A stretch of DNA of 64,000 bases from Igneacidithiobacillus sp041146875 (lineage in GTDB: Bacteria > Pseudomonadota > Gammaproteobacteria > Acidithiobacillales > Acidithiobacillaceae): NCBI RefSeq assembly GCF_041146875.1, contig NZ_JBFRXP010000001.1:302987-366986 (forward strand). Direction: 5' to 3'. This document shows, one piece after another, positions 42,545-51,170 of the stretch. How positions within the stretch are numbered: position 1 is the stretch's first letter; the number at the start of each line of letters is the position of its first letter. Below the pieces are notes generated by a model. It was not told the DNA's origin. It saw only the letters and a list, made by a program, of their open reading frames with translations, and did not search any database. The position numbers and the translations under genes are program-made.

Positions 42545-44116
42545 CTACACCCCAAACGTCCGCGCCTTCTGCTCCCAATCGAACGCACCGAGCATATCGT
42601 AGGCGTCGCGGTCGCGGTGGGTCAGGGGGCTGAGGCCAAAGCGGGTCTCAATGAACTTGAGGATGCTGGCGGTGCTGGCCAGGTGGTGGTCCACCAGGCC
42701 CTGCCGCGCCCAGGGGCTGATCAGCAACGCCGGGATGCGGGTGCCAAAGCCGTAGTCATCCACCACCTTGGGGGGTAAGGAATCCCAAAAGCCGCCGCCT
42801 TCGTCGTAGGTGATGAAGATGGCCGTTTTGTCCCAGGCCGGGCCTTCGGCCACGGCCTTAACCAGTTCCTCCACCCAGGCCATGCCGTAGTAGGGGGCGC
42901 TGTCCGCTGGGTGTTCATCATGGGAGGCGGTCGCCTTGATAAAGGACACCGCCGGCAGACGCCCTTGGCGGGCGTCCTCGCGGAAGTCTTCGGCATCGCG
43001 GATGTGCCCGTCACGCACATAGTCTGGCCAACGGGGGTAATACTGAAAGGGATTGTGATGGGCGACATAAAGCTGTGAGGTATCGATCACCGCCGAGCCA
43101 TCCCCCGGACCAAAGGCCGTCTTTAGCGCCCAGGGCTTCACCCGGTTCCAGTTTTCGTTGTACCAAGCCCAATCCACCTTGGCCCCGTTCAAACGATCAC
43201 CAATGTTATCGTAGGTCTGGGCCGCCGGCGGCGGGGCAATGCGCAAGGCGCTCTGATCGCCAGCGTTCGTGGGCCCCTGAATGGGGGGCAGATCGTTGAC
43301 CATCACCCGGCGATGGTCGTAGGGCAGATCAAAAAACGCATGCTCCAGGCCCGCTGCCTTGGGATTGAAGGGGGCCACATGGGCGTCGGCCACCCCAGGG
43401 TTCACGCAAGACTGACAGGCCGCCAGATACAAAGCATTGCCCGTGCTGCCCCCGCTCATGGCCTGATAAAAATGGTCAAAAAGCACATAGTTGTGGGCTA
43501 CCCCGTGATAAAAAGGCAAATCGGCACCGGTGTAATGCCCCAAAACCGGACCACTGGGGCGGGCCAGGTCAAAGGCAATCTGCGCCGGGGTGAGCTTCTT
43601 GAGCTCATCCCGGGACAGCCGCTGATGGCTGCCCGTAGCCAGAGCCACAAAGCGGTCCATCTTGCCGTTATTCACTTCTGCCATCATGCGGAAAAAGCGA
43701 TGCCGAGGGTCCCAGCGCACGGTACCCTTGGCAGGGATATAGGGTGCCAGATGGAAGGGGGCATTGGGCAACTCGACATTCTGAAAACCCGGGATCTCTG
43801 TGGGCAACGGTAGGTTGCCGTAGGGAATGCCCGCCGGGTTTTTTTGCAGGCCCTGAAAGCGGGCGTCAATCTTGCCGTCGCGATCCAGCAGGTTGATGAC
43901 CGACTGCCCATTGCGCGGCTGGAAGGTGCCAAAATAATGGTCGAAACTGCGGTTTTCTTGAAAGATGACTACGACGTGTTCGATTTTTTTGCGTAATTGC
44001 TGTACCGGGGACACCCCCGCGGCCTGGGCCACGCCCATTAAGTGGGGGGCGGCAAAAGCGGCACCGGCACCCGCACCTAGGTGCTGCAAAAAACTGCGAC
44101 GATTAATGGATTCCAA
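42545..44116 (-). CDS. Tat-exported acid phosphatase/phospholipase C-type phosphoesterase
   Basis: A 523-residue phosphoesterase (PF04185-type). The N-terminus NRRSFLQHLGAGAGAAFAAP is a twin-arginine signal, so it is exported folded. The metal-site motif is FQENRSFDHYFGTF near residues 52-65; further conserved segments are YYGMAWVEELV and FITYDEGGGFWD. Length fits acid phosphatase AcpA-like enzymes; the C-terminal domains of true phospholipase C are absent. It would release phosphate from phosphomonoesters or lipids in the periplasm or outside. The RNase T2 gene ends 15 bp upstream, placing it at the end of the exbB-exbD-tonB-RNase operon under a Pho box. Confidence 0.87.
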   Translation of the reverse strand: MESINRRSFLQHLGAGAGAAFAAPHLMGVAQAAGVSPVQQLRKKIEHVVVIFQENRSFDHYFGTFQPRNGQSVINLLDRDGKIDARFQGLQKNPAGIPYGNLPLPTEIPGFQNVELPNAPFHLAPYIPAKGTVRWDPRHRFFRMMAEVNNGKMDRFVALATGSHQRLSRDELKKLTPAQIAFDLARPSGPVLGHYTGADLPFYHGVAHNYVLFDHFYQAMSGGSTGNALYLAACQSCVNPGVADAHVAPFNPKAAGLEHAFFDLPYDHRRVMVNDLPPIQGPTNAGDQSALRIAPPPAAQTYDNIGDRLNGAKVDWAWYNENWNRVKPWALKTAFGPGDGSAVIDTSQLYVAHHNPFQYYPRWPDYVRDGHIRDAEDFREDARQGRLPAVSFIKATASHDEHPADSAPYYGMAWVEELVKAVAEGPAWDKTAIFITYDEGGGFWDSLPPKVVDDYGFGTRIPALLISPWARQGLVDHHLASTASILKFIETRFGLSPLTHRDRDAYDMLGAFDWEQKARTFGV

Positions 44117-44131
44117 GGAACGCTCCTCGTG

Positions 44132-44950
44132 CTAAGGCAGAATGTGGATAAGTTTTGCGCAATTCCCTTTGCGCCCATCCATAAAGGCTGCGGGGCGCGG
44201 GAATTCCTGGATGGCGTTGGCCCGGATGGTAATCCAGGCTTCGGTAAGGATATTACCTTCCCCATGCAGCTCGTGGCCGCTATGGTTGTCGTTGCTTTCA
44301 CAACGCAATTCAATGGACTGGGCATTAGGCAAGTGAAAGGCCTGGGTATAGGCCTGCAATAGCGCGTTGCGCTGCACCCATTGGCCACGGTGGTCACGCA
44401 CAAAGGCGGTAAAGCTGCTAGCGTTTACATCCCCGAGCAGGCCCAGGGCCGTATGGAAAAATGGATCGGGCTTTTCGCCAAAACACGCCTCATGTTTGAA
44501 ATACTCATGGCGATCCAGACAGACCTTGCGCATGGGCATATTGGCGCTCATGTCTGCACTGACGCCGGGCGATAGATTGAGGCTGGGCAGGCTACAGCTA
44601 TCGTGGGGCGCCTCGCTCTGATTCTGGAACCAGAAACACCCGTGCTGCCACCAGGTCTTGGGCGCCATGCCGGCATCCACCAATTTTTGTGGCCGGCTGG
44701 CCCAGAGGCCGTGCAGGCTCCACTGCTGGCTGGCCCGGCTGCTGGCATTGAGCCCATTGCAGGCCGGCTCCACATGGGTCCAGGTGGCACAGACCCCCGG
44801 CTGCCAGAGCAGGGCAAAGGTGTAGTGTTGAAACTGCATCCCAGGCCCGCTATCCGCCGCCAACGCCGACCCTGCCCCCAACAGACCGGCAAGCACGAGG
44901 CCCGCCAGCCCACCCACGGCTCTACGCCGTAGTGTAGCCATTTTATTCAT
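44132..44950 (-). CDS. Secreted RNase T2-family ribonuclease
   Basis: A 272-residue precursor with a Sec signal peptide (about 1-31, ending GAGSALA). Catalytic site I is WSLHGLW with His80; site II is DRHEYFKHEACF with His148, Lys152 and His153. RNase T2 cuts RNA to nucleotides without metal and tolerates acid, fitting an acidophile. Paired cysteines suggest disulfides. ATG 44948-44950 has GGAGGGAG 6 bp upstream. It lies between tonB and the phosphoesterase, so RNA would be cut, dephosphorylated and scavenged as a phosphate source. Confidence 0.88.
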   Translation of the reverse strand: MNKMATLRRRAVGGLAGLVLAGLLGAGSALAADSGPGMQFQHYTFALLWQPGVCATWTHVEPACNGLNASSRASQQWSLHGLWASRPQKLVDAGMAPKTWWQHGCFWFQNQSEAPHDSCSLPSLNLSPGVSADMSANMPMRKVCLDRHEYFKHEACFGEKPDPFFHTALGLLGDVNASSFTAFVRDHRGQWVQRNALLQAYTQAFHLPNAQSIELRCESNDNHSGHELHGEGNILTEAWITIRANAIQEFPRPAAFMDGRKGNCAKLIHILP

Positions 44951-44990
44951 GACGCTCCCTCCGTTAGCCTTGCCCAACCCATAAATCGAT

Positions 44991-45731
44991 TTAATCAGAG
45001 TGGGAGGACAAATGCACCTCTACATCAAACACCGTGGGGTGCTTGGGCATATTTTTGGTAAATGGCGGATAGCTTCCTGCCTTAACCGCTGCCAGGGCCG
45101 CCCCATCAATGGCACTCACGCCGCTGGACTGGCTCAAACGCGCCCAAACCAAACTACCCGAGGGCGTCAGCTCAAAGGCAATGACGGCCGTACCGCTGAG
45201 ATGCATCAAGCGCACCGCCTCGGGCACATGCGCCTGGGACTGCACCTGGGCGCGCACCAAGGCCGCATAACGGGCAACGGCGGCCTGACGCAAGGCCGGA
45301 CTGGGGGCTGGTGGCGGTGGCGGTGGGGGTGGCGTTACCGGTGCTGGAGGAACGATCGGGGCCGTTGGTGCCGGGGCCTTGGCCACCAGGGGCACGGGCT
45401 TGGGCGGCGTGGGGTGGACCACCGGCCTCGGCACCGGCCGTGGCGGCTGCGGGACAGGCTTGGGCGGTTGGGGCACGGGCTTGGGCTGGACCACGGGCTT
45501 GGGTGGGGGCGGTAACGGCTTGGGCTTGGGCGGCGCCGGTTGCACCATGTGCACGGCGATACGCTTGGGCTTGGGCGGCGGTGGGGGCGACTTCTGGCTG
45601 CTGAGCCAGACGAAGCCGCCAATCAGGCCCATCTCCAGCACAGCCCCAATGATCAGGGCACGACCAAAGATGCCCTGGCCATTGCGTGGCCGGCCCAAGG
45701 GCGAAACAGGAACATTGACGTTGGTCGCCAT
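44991..45731 (-). CDS. tonB: TonB energy transducer
   Basis: A 246-residue protein: one N-terminal membrane helix (GRALIIGAVLEMGLIGGFVWL), a long Pro/Lys/Val repeat spacer (about 48-150), and a C-terminal TonB domain with GTAVIAFELTPSGSL and a YPPF motif (GSYPPFTKN). It transmits the proton-motive force to outer-membrane receptors. ATG 45729-45731 is 4 bp after the exbD stop. Third gene of the Pho-box-driven operon, probably serving the receptor at 35179. Confidence 0.92.
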   Translation of the reverse strand: MATNVNVPVSPLGRPRNGQGIFGRALIIGAVLEMGLIGGFVWLSSQKSPPPPPKPKRIAVHMVQPAPPKPKPLPPPPKPVVQPKPVPQPPKPVPQPPRPVPRPVVHPTPPKPVPLVAKAPAPTAPIVPPAPVTPPPPPPPPAPSPALRQAAVARYAALVRAQVQSQAHVPEAVRLMHLSGTAVIAFELTPSGSLVWARLSQSSGVSAIDGAALAAVKAGSYPPFTKNMPKHPTVFDVEVHLSSHSD

Positions 45732-45735
45732 GGCT

Positions 45736-46134
45736 TCAGGACGCCTTGGCCGCCAGACCAATATCGCTGGCCCCGGCCTTCTGACAGCTATCCATCACGT
45801 GGATGAAGTCCTGGTAGGGCACCTGCTTGTCGGCGGCAATGGTAATGACCGTTTTGCCTGGGTCGCCATCCCTGGCAATGAGGGCCTGCAGGCCGGTCAG
45901 GTCGTAATGGTGGTTTTTCACCACCACCGTGCCATCCTTCTGGATGTTGATGGTCATGTGCGGGCGCGGCAGTTGCTTGGCCTCACTGGACTGGGGCAAC
46001 TGCAGGCTGAGGCCCTGGTCGGGGATCATCTGGATGGTGATCATGATAAAGAACACCAGCAGAAAGAGCATGATATCGATCATGGGGATGATCTCTACTC
46101 GCCCCTTCTTGCGCTCAAAATAGCGGCGGTCCAT
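45736..46134 (-). CDS. exbD: Biopolymer transport protein ExbD
   Basis: A 132-residue protein with one membrane helix (IPMIDIMLFLLVFFIMIT) that contains the essential Asp of the proton channel, and a periplasmic domain. Its start overlaps the exbB stop by one base and tonB follows closely. Part of the ExbB-ExbD-TonB motor. Confidence 0.93.
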   Translation of the reverse strand: MDRRYFERKKGRVEIIPMIDIMLFLLVFFIMITIQMIPDQGLSLQLPQSSEAKQLPRPHMTINIQKDGTVVVKNHHYDLTGLQALIARDGDPGKTVITIAADKQVPYQDFIHVMDSCQKAGASDIGLAAKAS

Positions 46135-46820
46135 CAGCCCGCCCTCGCCACGGCGACCGGCTGTACCGAGCGCTCGCTTGGGTCCGCATCGGGGTGCAAC
46201 ATCGGTTGCCCATCCATACGGTTGAGCAGCATGGTCTTCACCGAGTCAAGCTGCAACAAGATCATACGCACCTGGTTGTTGAAGGCGTTAAAGGTGAGCA
46301 AGCCAAGAATGGCAATGAACAGGCCCGACGCCGTCGCCACCAGGGCATCGGCAACACCCGCCGTAACCTCAGTCGGTGCATGACCGGGTGCTGCCAGCAC
46401 ATGGAAGGCGTGGAACATACCGATTATCGTGCCAAAGAGGCCGAGCAATGGTGCCAGAGTGATGATGGTGTCGAGCAGCCAGAGGCGACGGTCCAGTTGC
46501 GGCGCCAGCACGATGACCGCTTCTTCCAGGCGGTTGGCGAGGGCATCGCCCTTCACCTGTCCGGCATGACTCGCCGCCATACGCAGCAGACTCGCTTCTG
46601 GCAAGCCACCGGCCTGCTCGGCAAGATGATCTAACGAACTACGATCAAGCCGACCATGCCCGGCTAACTCATGTACGATGGCATCGCCACGCGCAAGGGT
46701 GCGGCGTAGATACCAGAAACGATCAATCATTACCGCCAGCTCGACCAGCAAAAGAGCCATCAAAACATATAAGATGCCATCGGAATAGTTGGCCAAATGT
46801 ACGATGTATGCGACGTTCAC
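46134..46820 (-). CDS. exbB: Biopolymer transport protein ExbB
   Basis: A 228-residue MotA/TolQ/ExbB-type proton-channel subunit with three membrane helices. The conserved motif TLAPLLGLFGTIIGMFHAF and the later ADALVATASGLFIAI are diagnostic. Heads the exbB-exbD-tonB-RNase T2-phosphoesterase unit behind a four-half-site Pho promoter. Confidence 0.93.
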   Translation of the reverse strand: MNVAYIVHLANYSDGILYVLMALLLVELAVMIDRFWYLRRTLARGDAIVHELAGHGRLDRSSLDHLAEQAGGLPEASLLRMAASHAGQVKGDALANRLEEAVIVLAPQLDRRLWLLDTIITLAPLLGLFGTIIGMFHAFHVLAAPGHAPTEVTAGVADALVATASGLFIAILGLLTFNAFNNQVRMILLQLDSVKTMLLNRMDGQPMLHPDADPSERSVQPVAVARAG

Positions 46821-46850
46821 GGAAATACTCTCCTGTTTTGCTAAGACTCC

Positions 46851-46907
46851 ACCATATCAGAATCATGTGACACTATGATGAAGTTTATATGACATAAATA
46901 TGACATT
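46851..46907 (-). promoter_or_regulatory. PhoB-type promoter of exbB-exbD-tonB operon
   Basis: Plus-strand cores at 46868 (TGACA), 46879 (TGAAG), 46890 (TGACA) and 46901 (TGACA), all 11 bp apart. On the minus strand GTGTCAC, 10 bp, then -10 TATGGT (46851-46856). Confidence 0.8.
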
Positions 46908-46916
46908 CGTTGCTGC

Positions 46917-47702
46917 TTATTTTTGACGAGGGATACTCAGTCGGTAACCAAAACCATGTACCGTTTGCAACCAACTGGAAGCGCCCACCTCTTCCAGATT
47001 TTTACGCAACCGGTGAATCTGCGCGGCAACGGTGTTTTGTTGTATGTGACGCTTTCCCATCGCCAAGTGCTGGGCAATCTCCATGGCCGAAAAGGTGCGC
47101 TCCGATTGCTGCGCCATGTAGTGAAAAAGACGGAAAATTCGCTTGGTTAGACGCAACTCTTGCTCGAGCACGTGGACCCGACGAGTCTCTGGATCAATGC
47201 GTAAAATCCCAGGAACATCAATACGCACCTGTTCCCAGGCATGGCCATGCCGCAACAATGCACTAGCCTGCGCGAGCACCAAAGCCTCGCTAACTGGCGC
47301 GCCAACATAAACGTTGACACCCGCATCTAACGCTGTCATCGCCTCATCGTCCCCTTCAGGGCCCAGTGCCATGACAGCTGTACCGAACCGCAGCAAGCGT
47401 TCTTGACTATTGATCAGGGTATCTGCCAAGTGTTTGTCCCAATTGGAAAAGATCAATAATTGTGGTTGCCATTGCTGCAGTTCCAGTTGCAGTTCAGATG
47501 CTTCATGAATTTGGCGGGGAGTAGCCTTTTGCCAGCGCAAGCGTTTTTCAAGAGAGTCAGCGACCGCGCCTTCACCAAAGAGCATCACCCGCGCATGGTA
47601 CAGTGGATCGACCTCTTCCCAGTGAGCAGCGGCGAGCATGGCAAGAAACTCCTGCATGTGCATGGCATGATGCACAGTTCCAGCGATGAGGGCATAGATC
47701 AC
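46917..47702 (-). CDS. Winged-helix regulator with degenerate receiver domain
   Basis: A 261-residue protein. The C-terminal ~100 residues are an OmpR/PhoB-type DNA-binding winged helix (LRLTKRIFRLFHYMAQ, IHRLRKNLEEVG, VHGFGYRLS). The middle (about 75-150) aligns with a response-regulator receiver: LELQQWQPQLLIF in place of the Asp-bearing strand, and LDAGVNVYVGAP where DAGADDYVTKP is normal, so both the phospho-acceptor Asp and the conserved Lys are missing. A further ~70 N-terminal residues are unrecognised. No sensor kinase is adjacent. GTG 47700-47702 has AGGGG upstream. It has its own four-half-site Pho box, so it is probably a Pho-induced, phosphorylation-independent regulator. Confidence 0.8.
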   Translation of the reverse strand: MIYALIAGTVHHAMHMQEFLAMLAAAHWEEVDPLYHARVMLFGEGAVADSLEKRLRWQKATPRQIHEASELQLELQQWQPQLLIFSNWDKHLADTLINSQERLLRFGTAVMALGPEGDDEAMTALDAGVNVYVGAPVSEALVLAQASALLRHGHAWEQVRIDVPGILRIDPETRRVHVLEQELRLTKRIFRLFHYMAQQSERTFSAMEIAQHLAMGKRHIQQNTVAAQIHRLRKNLEEVGASSWLQTVHGFGYRLSIPRQK

Positions 47703-47754
47703 GATAATCCCCTATGCAAGATTGCGGCCCGGAAAAAATAAGTACCTACTTCGT

Positions 47755-47811
47755 ATTGTAACGTATTTATGTTACAGTTTTATGAAATTTATATGACACT
47801 TTTGTGACAAC
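47755..47811 (-). promoter_or_regulatory. PhoB-type promoter of the degenerate-receiver regulator
   Basis: Plus-strand cores at 47772 (TTACA), 47783 (TGAAA), 47794 (TGACA) and 47805 (TGACA), 11-bp register. Minus-strand CTGTAAC, 10 bp, then -10 TACAAT (47755-47760). The array lies between this gene and the divergent plcP-like gene and might act on both. Confidence 0.8.
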
Positions 47812-47833
47812 CGCGCTGATGTGCGTAAAAAGC

Positions 47834-47863
47834 GAGACAAATCTTTTGTGAACTGACTATAAT
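47834..47863 (+). promoter_or_regulatory. Candidate promoter of the PlcP-like gene
   Basis: A perfect TATAAT at 47858-47863 lies 30 bp before the ATG; the -35 region (GAGACA, 47834-47839, 18-bp spacing) is poor, as at activated promoters. The Pho-box array ends about 45 bp further upstream. Confidence 0.5.
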
Positions 47864-47893
47864 CGGCTAACTCCATCGGCCAAAGCAACTTTC

Positions 47894-48739
47894 ATGACCG
47901 AATTTCAGCAAGCCACCCCCAGTAGCCACCTATGCGGCAACTGCCGGACCATTTTCGTTTCCGATATCCATTTGGGCAGCAAGGGCTGCCAGGCCGAGGC
48001 ATTGCTCGAATTCTTTCGCCACTACCAGGCAGAACAACTGTACCTAGTTGGCGACATCATCGATTTCTGGGCATTGAAACGACGCTGGTACTGGCCCAGT
48101 GCCCATAGCACCGTTATTCAAAAAGTGCTTCGCCAGGCACGCGCGGGGGTAAAAGTTACCTACGTGCAGGGTAATCACGACCCGGTGCTTAGCCTGCTGG
48201 ACTCCTTTCTCGAAGGGGACGAGGGCGGGCTTGCCCTTGGCGAGATCCAGGTGGTTCCTCATTGCCTGCACGAGACTGCGGATGGTCGCCGTTTGTGGAT
48301 CACCCACGGCGACCAGTTCGACCTCAGCATGCACTATGCACGTTGGCTCACGCATCTGGGTGACCGAGGGTATGGCTTGCTACTGACCCTTAATCGTTGG
48401 CATCAACGACTCAATCGCCTCCTCGGAATTCGTAGCCATTGGTCCCTCAGCGCCTTCATCAAGCACCGTATCAAGCGCGCAGTGCAGTTCATCAGTCAAT
48501 ACGAAGAGTTTCTCGCGCGGGAATGTCGCCGCGCTGGGTATCATGGCGTGGTCTGCGGACATATTCATCATGCCGAAATGAAAAACATGAACGGGATCGA
48601 ATATTACAACGATGGCGACTGGGTGGAGAGCTGCACAGCCTTGGTCGAAGATTTTGACGGCACGCTACGTCTGGTACGCTGGCCGGAGGCGGACAGTGTT
48701 CGTAAAGACGTAAGTCCACTGCAGCAGGAGGCTGGATGA
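47894..48739 (+). CDS. Metallophosphoesterase, PlcP/LpxH-like
   Basis: A 281-residue calcineurin-type phosphoesterase with the ordered metal motifs VSDIHLGS (Asp24, His26), GDIIDFW (53-59), GNHD (93-96), THGDQFD and GHIHH. It resembles UDP-2,3-diacylglucosamine pyrophosphatases, but the context fits PlcP, the phosphate-stress phospholipase that splits phospholipids to diacylglycerol for lipid remodelling. That family is known to pair with a glycosyltransferase, and here the next gene overlaps by 4 bp and is a GT4 glycosyltransferase, with SqdB nearby. An LpxH role in lipid A synthesis is the alternative. Confidence 0.8.
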   Translation: MTEFQQATPSSHLCGNCRTIFVSDIHLGSKGCQAEALLEFFRHYQAEQLYLVGDIIDFWALKRRWYWPSAHSTVIQKVLRQARAGVKVTYVQGNHDPVLSLLDSFLEGDEGGLALGEIQVVPHCLHETADGRRLWITHGDQFDLSMHYARWLTHLGDRGYGLLLTLNRWHQRLNRLLGIRSHWSLSAFIKHRIKRAVQFISQYEEFLARECRRAGYHGVVCGHIHHAEMKNMNGIEYYNDGDWVESCTALVEDFDGTLRLVRWPEADSVRKDVSPLQQEAG

Positions 48740-49752
48740 GAATCGCGCTGGTTACCGACGCCTGGTCTCCCCAGGTAAATGGGGTCGTACGCGCCTTACA
48801 GGCGACAGCAAATGAACTACGGAAACTGGGTCACGAAGTGCAGGTGATCCACAGTGGCGAAGGCCCGACCATGCCCTGCCCGAGCTATCCAGAAATCCCT
48901 TTGGCGACTGAGCCATTTGCACAGATCGGGCGTGCCTTCACCGAGCGCACTCCCGATGCAGTGCATATCGCTACCGAAGGGCCACTGGGGCTGGCCGCAA
49001 GGATCTGGTGTGCTGGTCACAACTGGCAGTTCACCACTTCCTTCCACACTCGCTTTGCCGAGTATCTCGCCGCTCGCACTCCCATACCACTCGCCTGGAG
49101 CTACGCCTTTCTGCGTTGGTTTCACAATGGCGCTACGCACACTCTGATCTCCAATCCAGCGCTGGCGGAAGAACTGGAAGGCTGGGGCTTCCGGCATCTT
49201 GCGCAGTGGAGTCGAGGGGTCGATAGCAACCTGTTTCGCCCTTGGCCAGAACAGGACTCTGTTGTGCTGCTTCCCGGCGCCCGCCCCGCTTTTGTCTATT
49301 TTGGTCGTGTGGCGGTAGAAAAGAACGTGGAGGATTTCCTTCATCTTGATTTGCCGGGCAGTAAACATGTCATTGGCGATGGCCCTCTGACTGCAGACCT
49401 GCGGGCAAGATATTCAGCAGTACAATGGCATGGCATGATGCACGGTGAGCAATTGAGCCGTCACCTTGCCGCTGCGGATGTTATGGTCTTCCCAAGCCGT
49501 ACCGATACCCTGGGGCTCGTAGTACGCGAGGCAAATGCCTGTGGCGTGCCTGTGGCTGCCTACCCGGTTACTGGTCCCCAGGCTAGCATTGTAGACGGAG
49601 TGAATGGCTTTTTACGCGAAGACCTAAGGGAAGCAGCAGTCCTTGCGCTTGACCTAAACCGCCAGGATTGTCGTAACGCCGCTTTACAGCACAGCTGGGA
49701 ACGTTGCACGCAGGATTTTATTAACCATCTCGTAAATATCCAGACAGACTGA
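48736..49752 (+). CDS. GT4-family glycosyltransferase, probably diacylglycerol glycosyl- or sulfoquinovosyltransferase
   Basis: A 338-residue GT-B glycosyltransferase starting MRIALVTDAWSPQVNGVVRAL, followed by FTTSFHTRFAEYL, GRVAVEKNVEDFL and the donor-binding FPSRTDTLGLVVREANACG with the E-x7-E pattern. The start and the SRGVD segment are typical of the Agt/SqdX-like group that adds sugars to diacylglycerol. It overlaps the PlcP-like gene by 4 bp (ATGA), so the diacylglycerol released there could be its acceptor. With SqdB 1.6 kb away, a sulfoquinovosyl donor is plausible; glucosyl or glucuronosyl transfer is the alternative. Confidence 0.82.
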   Translation: MRIALVTDAWSPQVNGVVRALQATANELRKLGHEVQVIHSGEGPTMPCPSYPEIPLATEPFAQIGRAFTERTPDAVHIATEGPLGLAARIWCAGHNWQFTTSFHTRFAEYLAARTPIPLAWSYAFLRWFHNGATHTLISNPALAEELEGWGFRHLAQWSRGVDSNLFRPWPEQDSVVLLPGARPAFVYFGRVAVEKNVEDFLHLDLPGSKHVIGDGPLTADLRARYSAVQWHGMMHGEQLSRHLAAADVMVFPSRTDTLGLVVREANACGVPVAAYPVTGPQASIVDGVNGFLREDLREAAVLALDLNRQDCRNAALQHSWERCTQDFINHLVNIQTD

Positions 49753-51138
49753 TCAGGCGGCTTCCTGCGTTATTGCGTCAGCACGTGGCTGGCCACTTTC
49801 CGGTAACACTTCTCCCGCCATTTCCACACCCAATATCTGCGTCAGGACCGCGCCCAACAAACCCGCCGACGCAAGTATTAGCAGTAAACCGCCAATGCCA
49901 AAATGTGCCTGAATGATGGGTAACAGGAAGACGCTGGTGGCGGCACCAACGCGGCTGAAGGCGGTGCTAAACCCGTGTCCACTAGCACGCAATTCGGTAG
50001 GATAGAGTTCGGTGGGGATGATCCAGGTAGTATTGCCAGGACCGAAGCTGTTGGCTACCTGAAAAAGGATCAAGCCCACCGCAACGACGGCAAAGGGCGG
50101 CTCTCCGGTCAGCGCAAAGGCACCAACCAAGGCAAGGCCTAGCGCATCGCCCAAAAAACCCCAGATCTGCGTCTTGCGTCGGCCAATACGATCAATGAGC
50201 AATGCCAGAGGTACCCAGCCAAGCACAAAACTAGCGGTAAATACCGCATTCCCAATAACCGCCTGCTCATGCGTATGTAATCCCAAGTGCAGGAGCATAA
50301 TCGGCAGGAAAATCGCCATGGCATAACCCATCACGTCCATCAAAAACCAAGGGATAGCAGCGTAGAGAGTGCGACGCCGGTAGGTTTTACCAAACAAATC
50401 CAGCCAATTATGTTGTTTTGCTCCTTCCATGCTCGCCGCTAGTTCGCCCAACGCCTCTTGTCGCTCGCGGCTACTAAGATGTGGCGCCAGCCAAGTTACC
50501 ACTTCGTCCGCTTCTTCCAAGCGACCGCGGCGGATGAACCAGCGCGGTGATTCTGGTAGATTGCGCCGCAGCCAAAGTACGAGCACTGCTAGCACGGCAC
50601 CCGAGACCAGCATCCAGCGCCAGGCATCGGGTCCGGTATTCAGCAAGAGTAAACCAACAATGCTGGACAGTAACGCTCCCCCCATCCACAAGCCGAAAAT
50701 CCAGGTCATAGCGGTCCCACGAGATCTTTTGGGCAAAAATTCGGCCATGTAGGTGGCGCTGAGGGGATAGTCGGCTCCTACTCCAAGCCCCAAAAAGAAA
50801 CGCAACACAATCAGCGAGGTGGCGTCCCACGCGAAGCCGGAAAGGAGAGCGGCAAAGAAGAATGCGGCGATGTCGATGAGGTAGATCGTCTTACGACCCC
50901 AACGGTCAGCGATTGGCCCCCCGAAGAGCCCACCCACGAGTGCGCCAACCAAAGCTGCGGTGCCTAACCCACCCAGTTCTGCCGGTGTAAGGTGCCAATG
51001 CTGTTTCAGCAAAATGAGCGCAACCGCCATGATGCTGAGATCATAGCCATCGAGAAATATCCCCAAACCCGATGCCCACAGAATTCTCCGGTGTTTACGC
51101 GTTACACCTTGCTGATCGAGAACGTTACCTGCATTCAT
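49753..51138 (-). CDS. MFS transporter, PHS-like (phosphate:H+ symporter, Pho84-type)
   Basis: A 461-residue, 12-helix permease. GIFLDGYDLSIMAVAL near the N-terminus, GLGVGADYPLSATYMAEFLP in the middle and FGPGNTTWIIPTELYPTELR near the C-terminus parallel the signature segments of the PHS family (G.GGDYPLSA; GPN.TTF..P.E.FP...R), best known from fungal high-affinity phosphate carriers. Other sugar-porter-like substrates are possible, but a Pho-box promoter directly upstream supports phosphate or a phosphoester. ATG 51136-51138 has TAGGAG 6 bp upstream. Convergent with, and one base from, the glycosyltransferase stop. Confidence 0.78.
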   Translation of the reverse strand: MNAGNVLDQQGVTRKHRRILWASGLGIFLDGYDLSIMAVALILLKQHWHLTPAELGGLGTAALVGALVGGLFGGPIADRWGRKTIYLIDIAAFFFAALLSGFAWDATSLIVLRFFLGLGVGADYPLSATYMAEFLPKRSRGTAMTWIFGLWMGGALLSSIVGLLLLNTGPDAWRWMLVSGAVLAVLVLWLRRNLPESPRWFIRRGRLEEADEVVTWLAPHLSSRERQEALGELAASMEGAKQHNWLDLFGKTYRRRTLYAAIPWFLMDVMGYAMAIFLPIMLLHLGLHTHEQAVIGNAVFTASFVLGWVPLALLIDRIGRRKTQIWGFLGDALGLALVGAFALTGEPPFAVVAVGLILFQVANSFGPGNTTWIIPTELYPTELRASGHGFSTAFSRVGAATSVFLLPIIQAHFGIGGLLLILASAGLLGAVLTQILGVEMAGEVLPESGQPRADAITQEAA

Positions 51139-51170
51139 AAGCACTCCTACCTACCATACCCGATCGGTAC

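Noticed and set aside
45379..46383. 334-codon Gly-rich frame opposite tonB-exbD-exbB
   Set aside because: Complement of the Pro-rich TonB spacer; real genes on the other strand explain it.
47834..47893. Canonical rightward Pho box for the PlcP-like gene
   Set aside because: The expected half-site 10 bp before TATAAT is absent; only the leftward array upstream could act on it.
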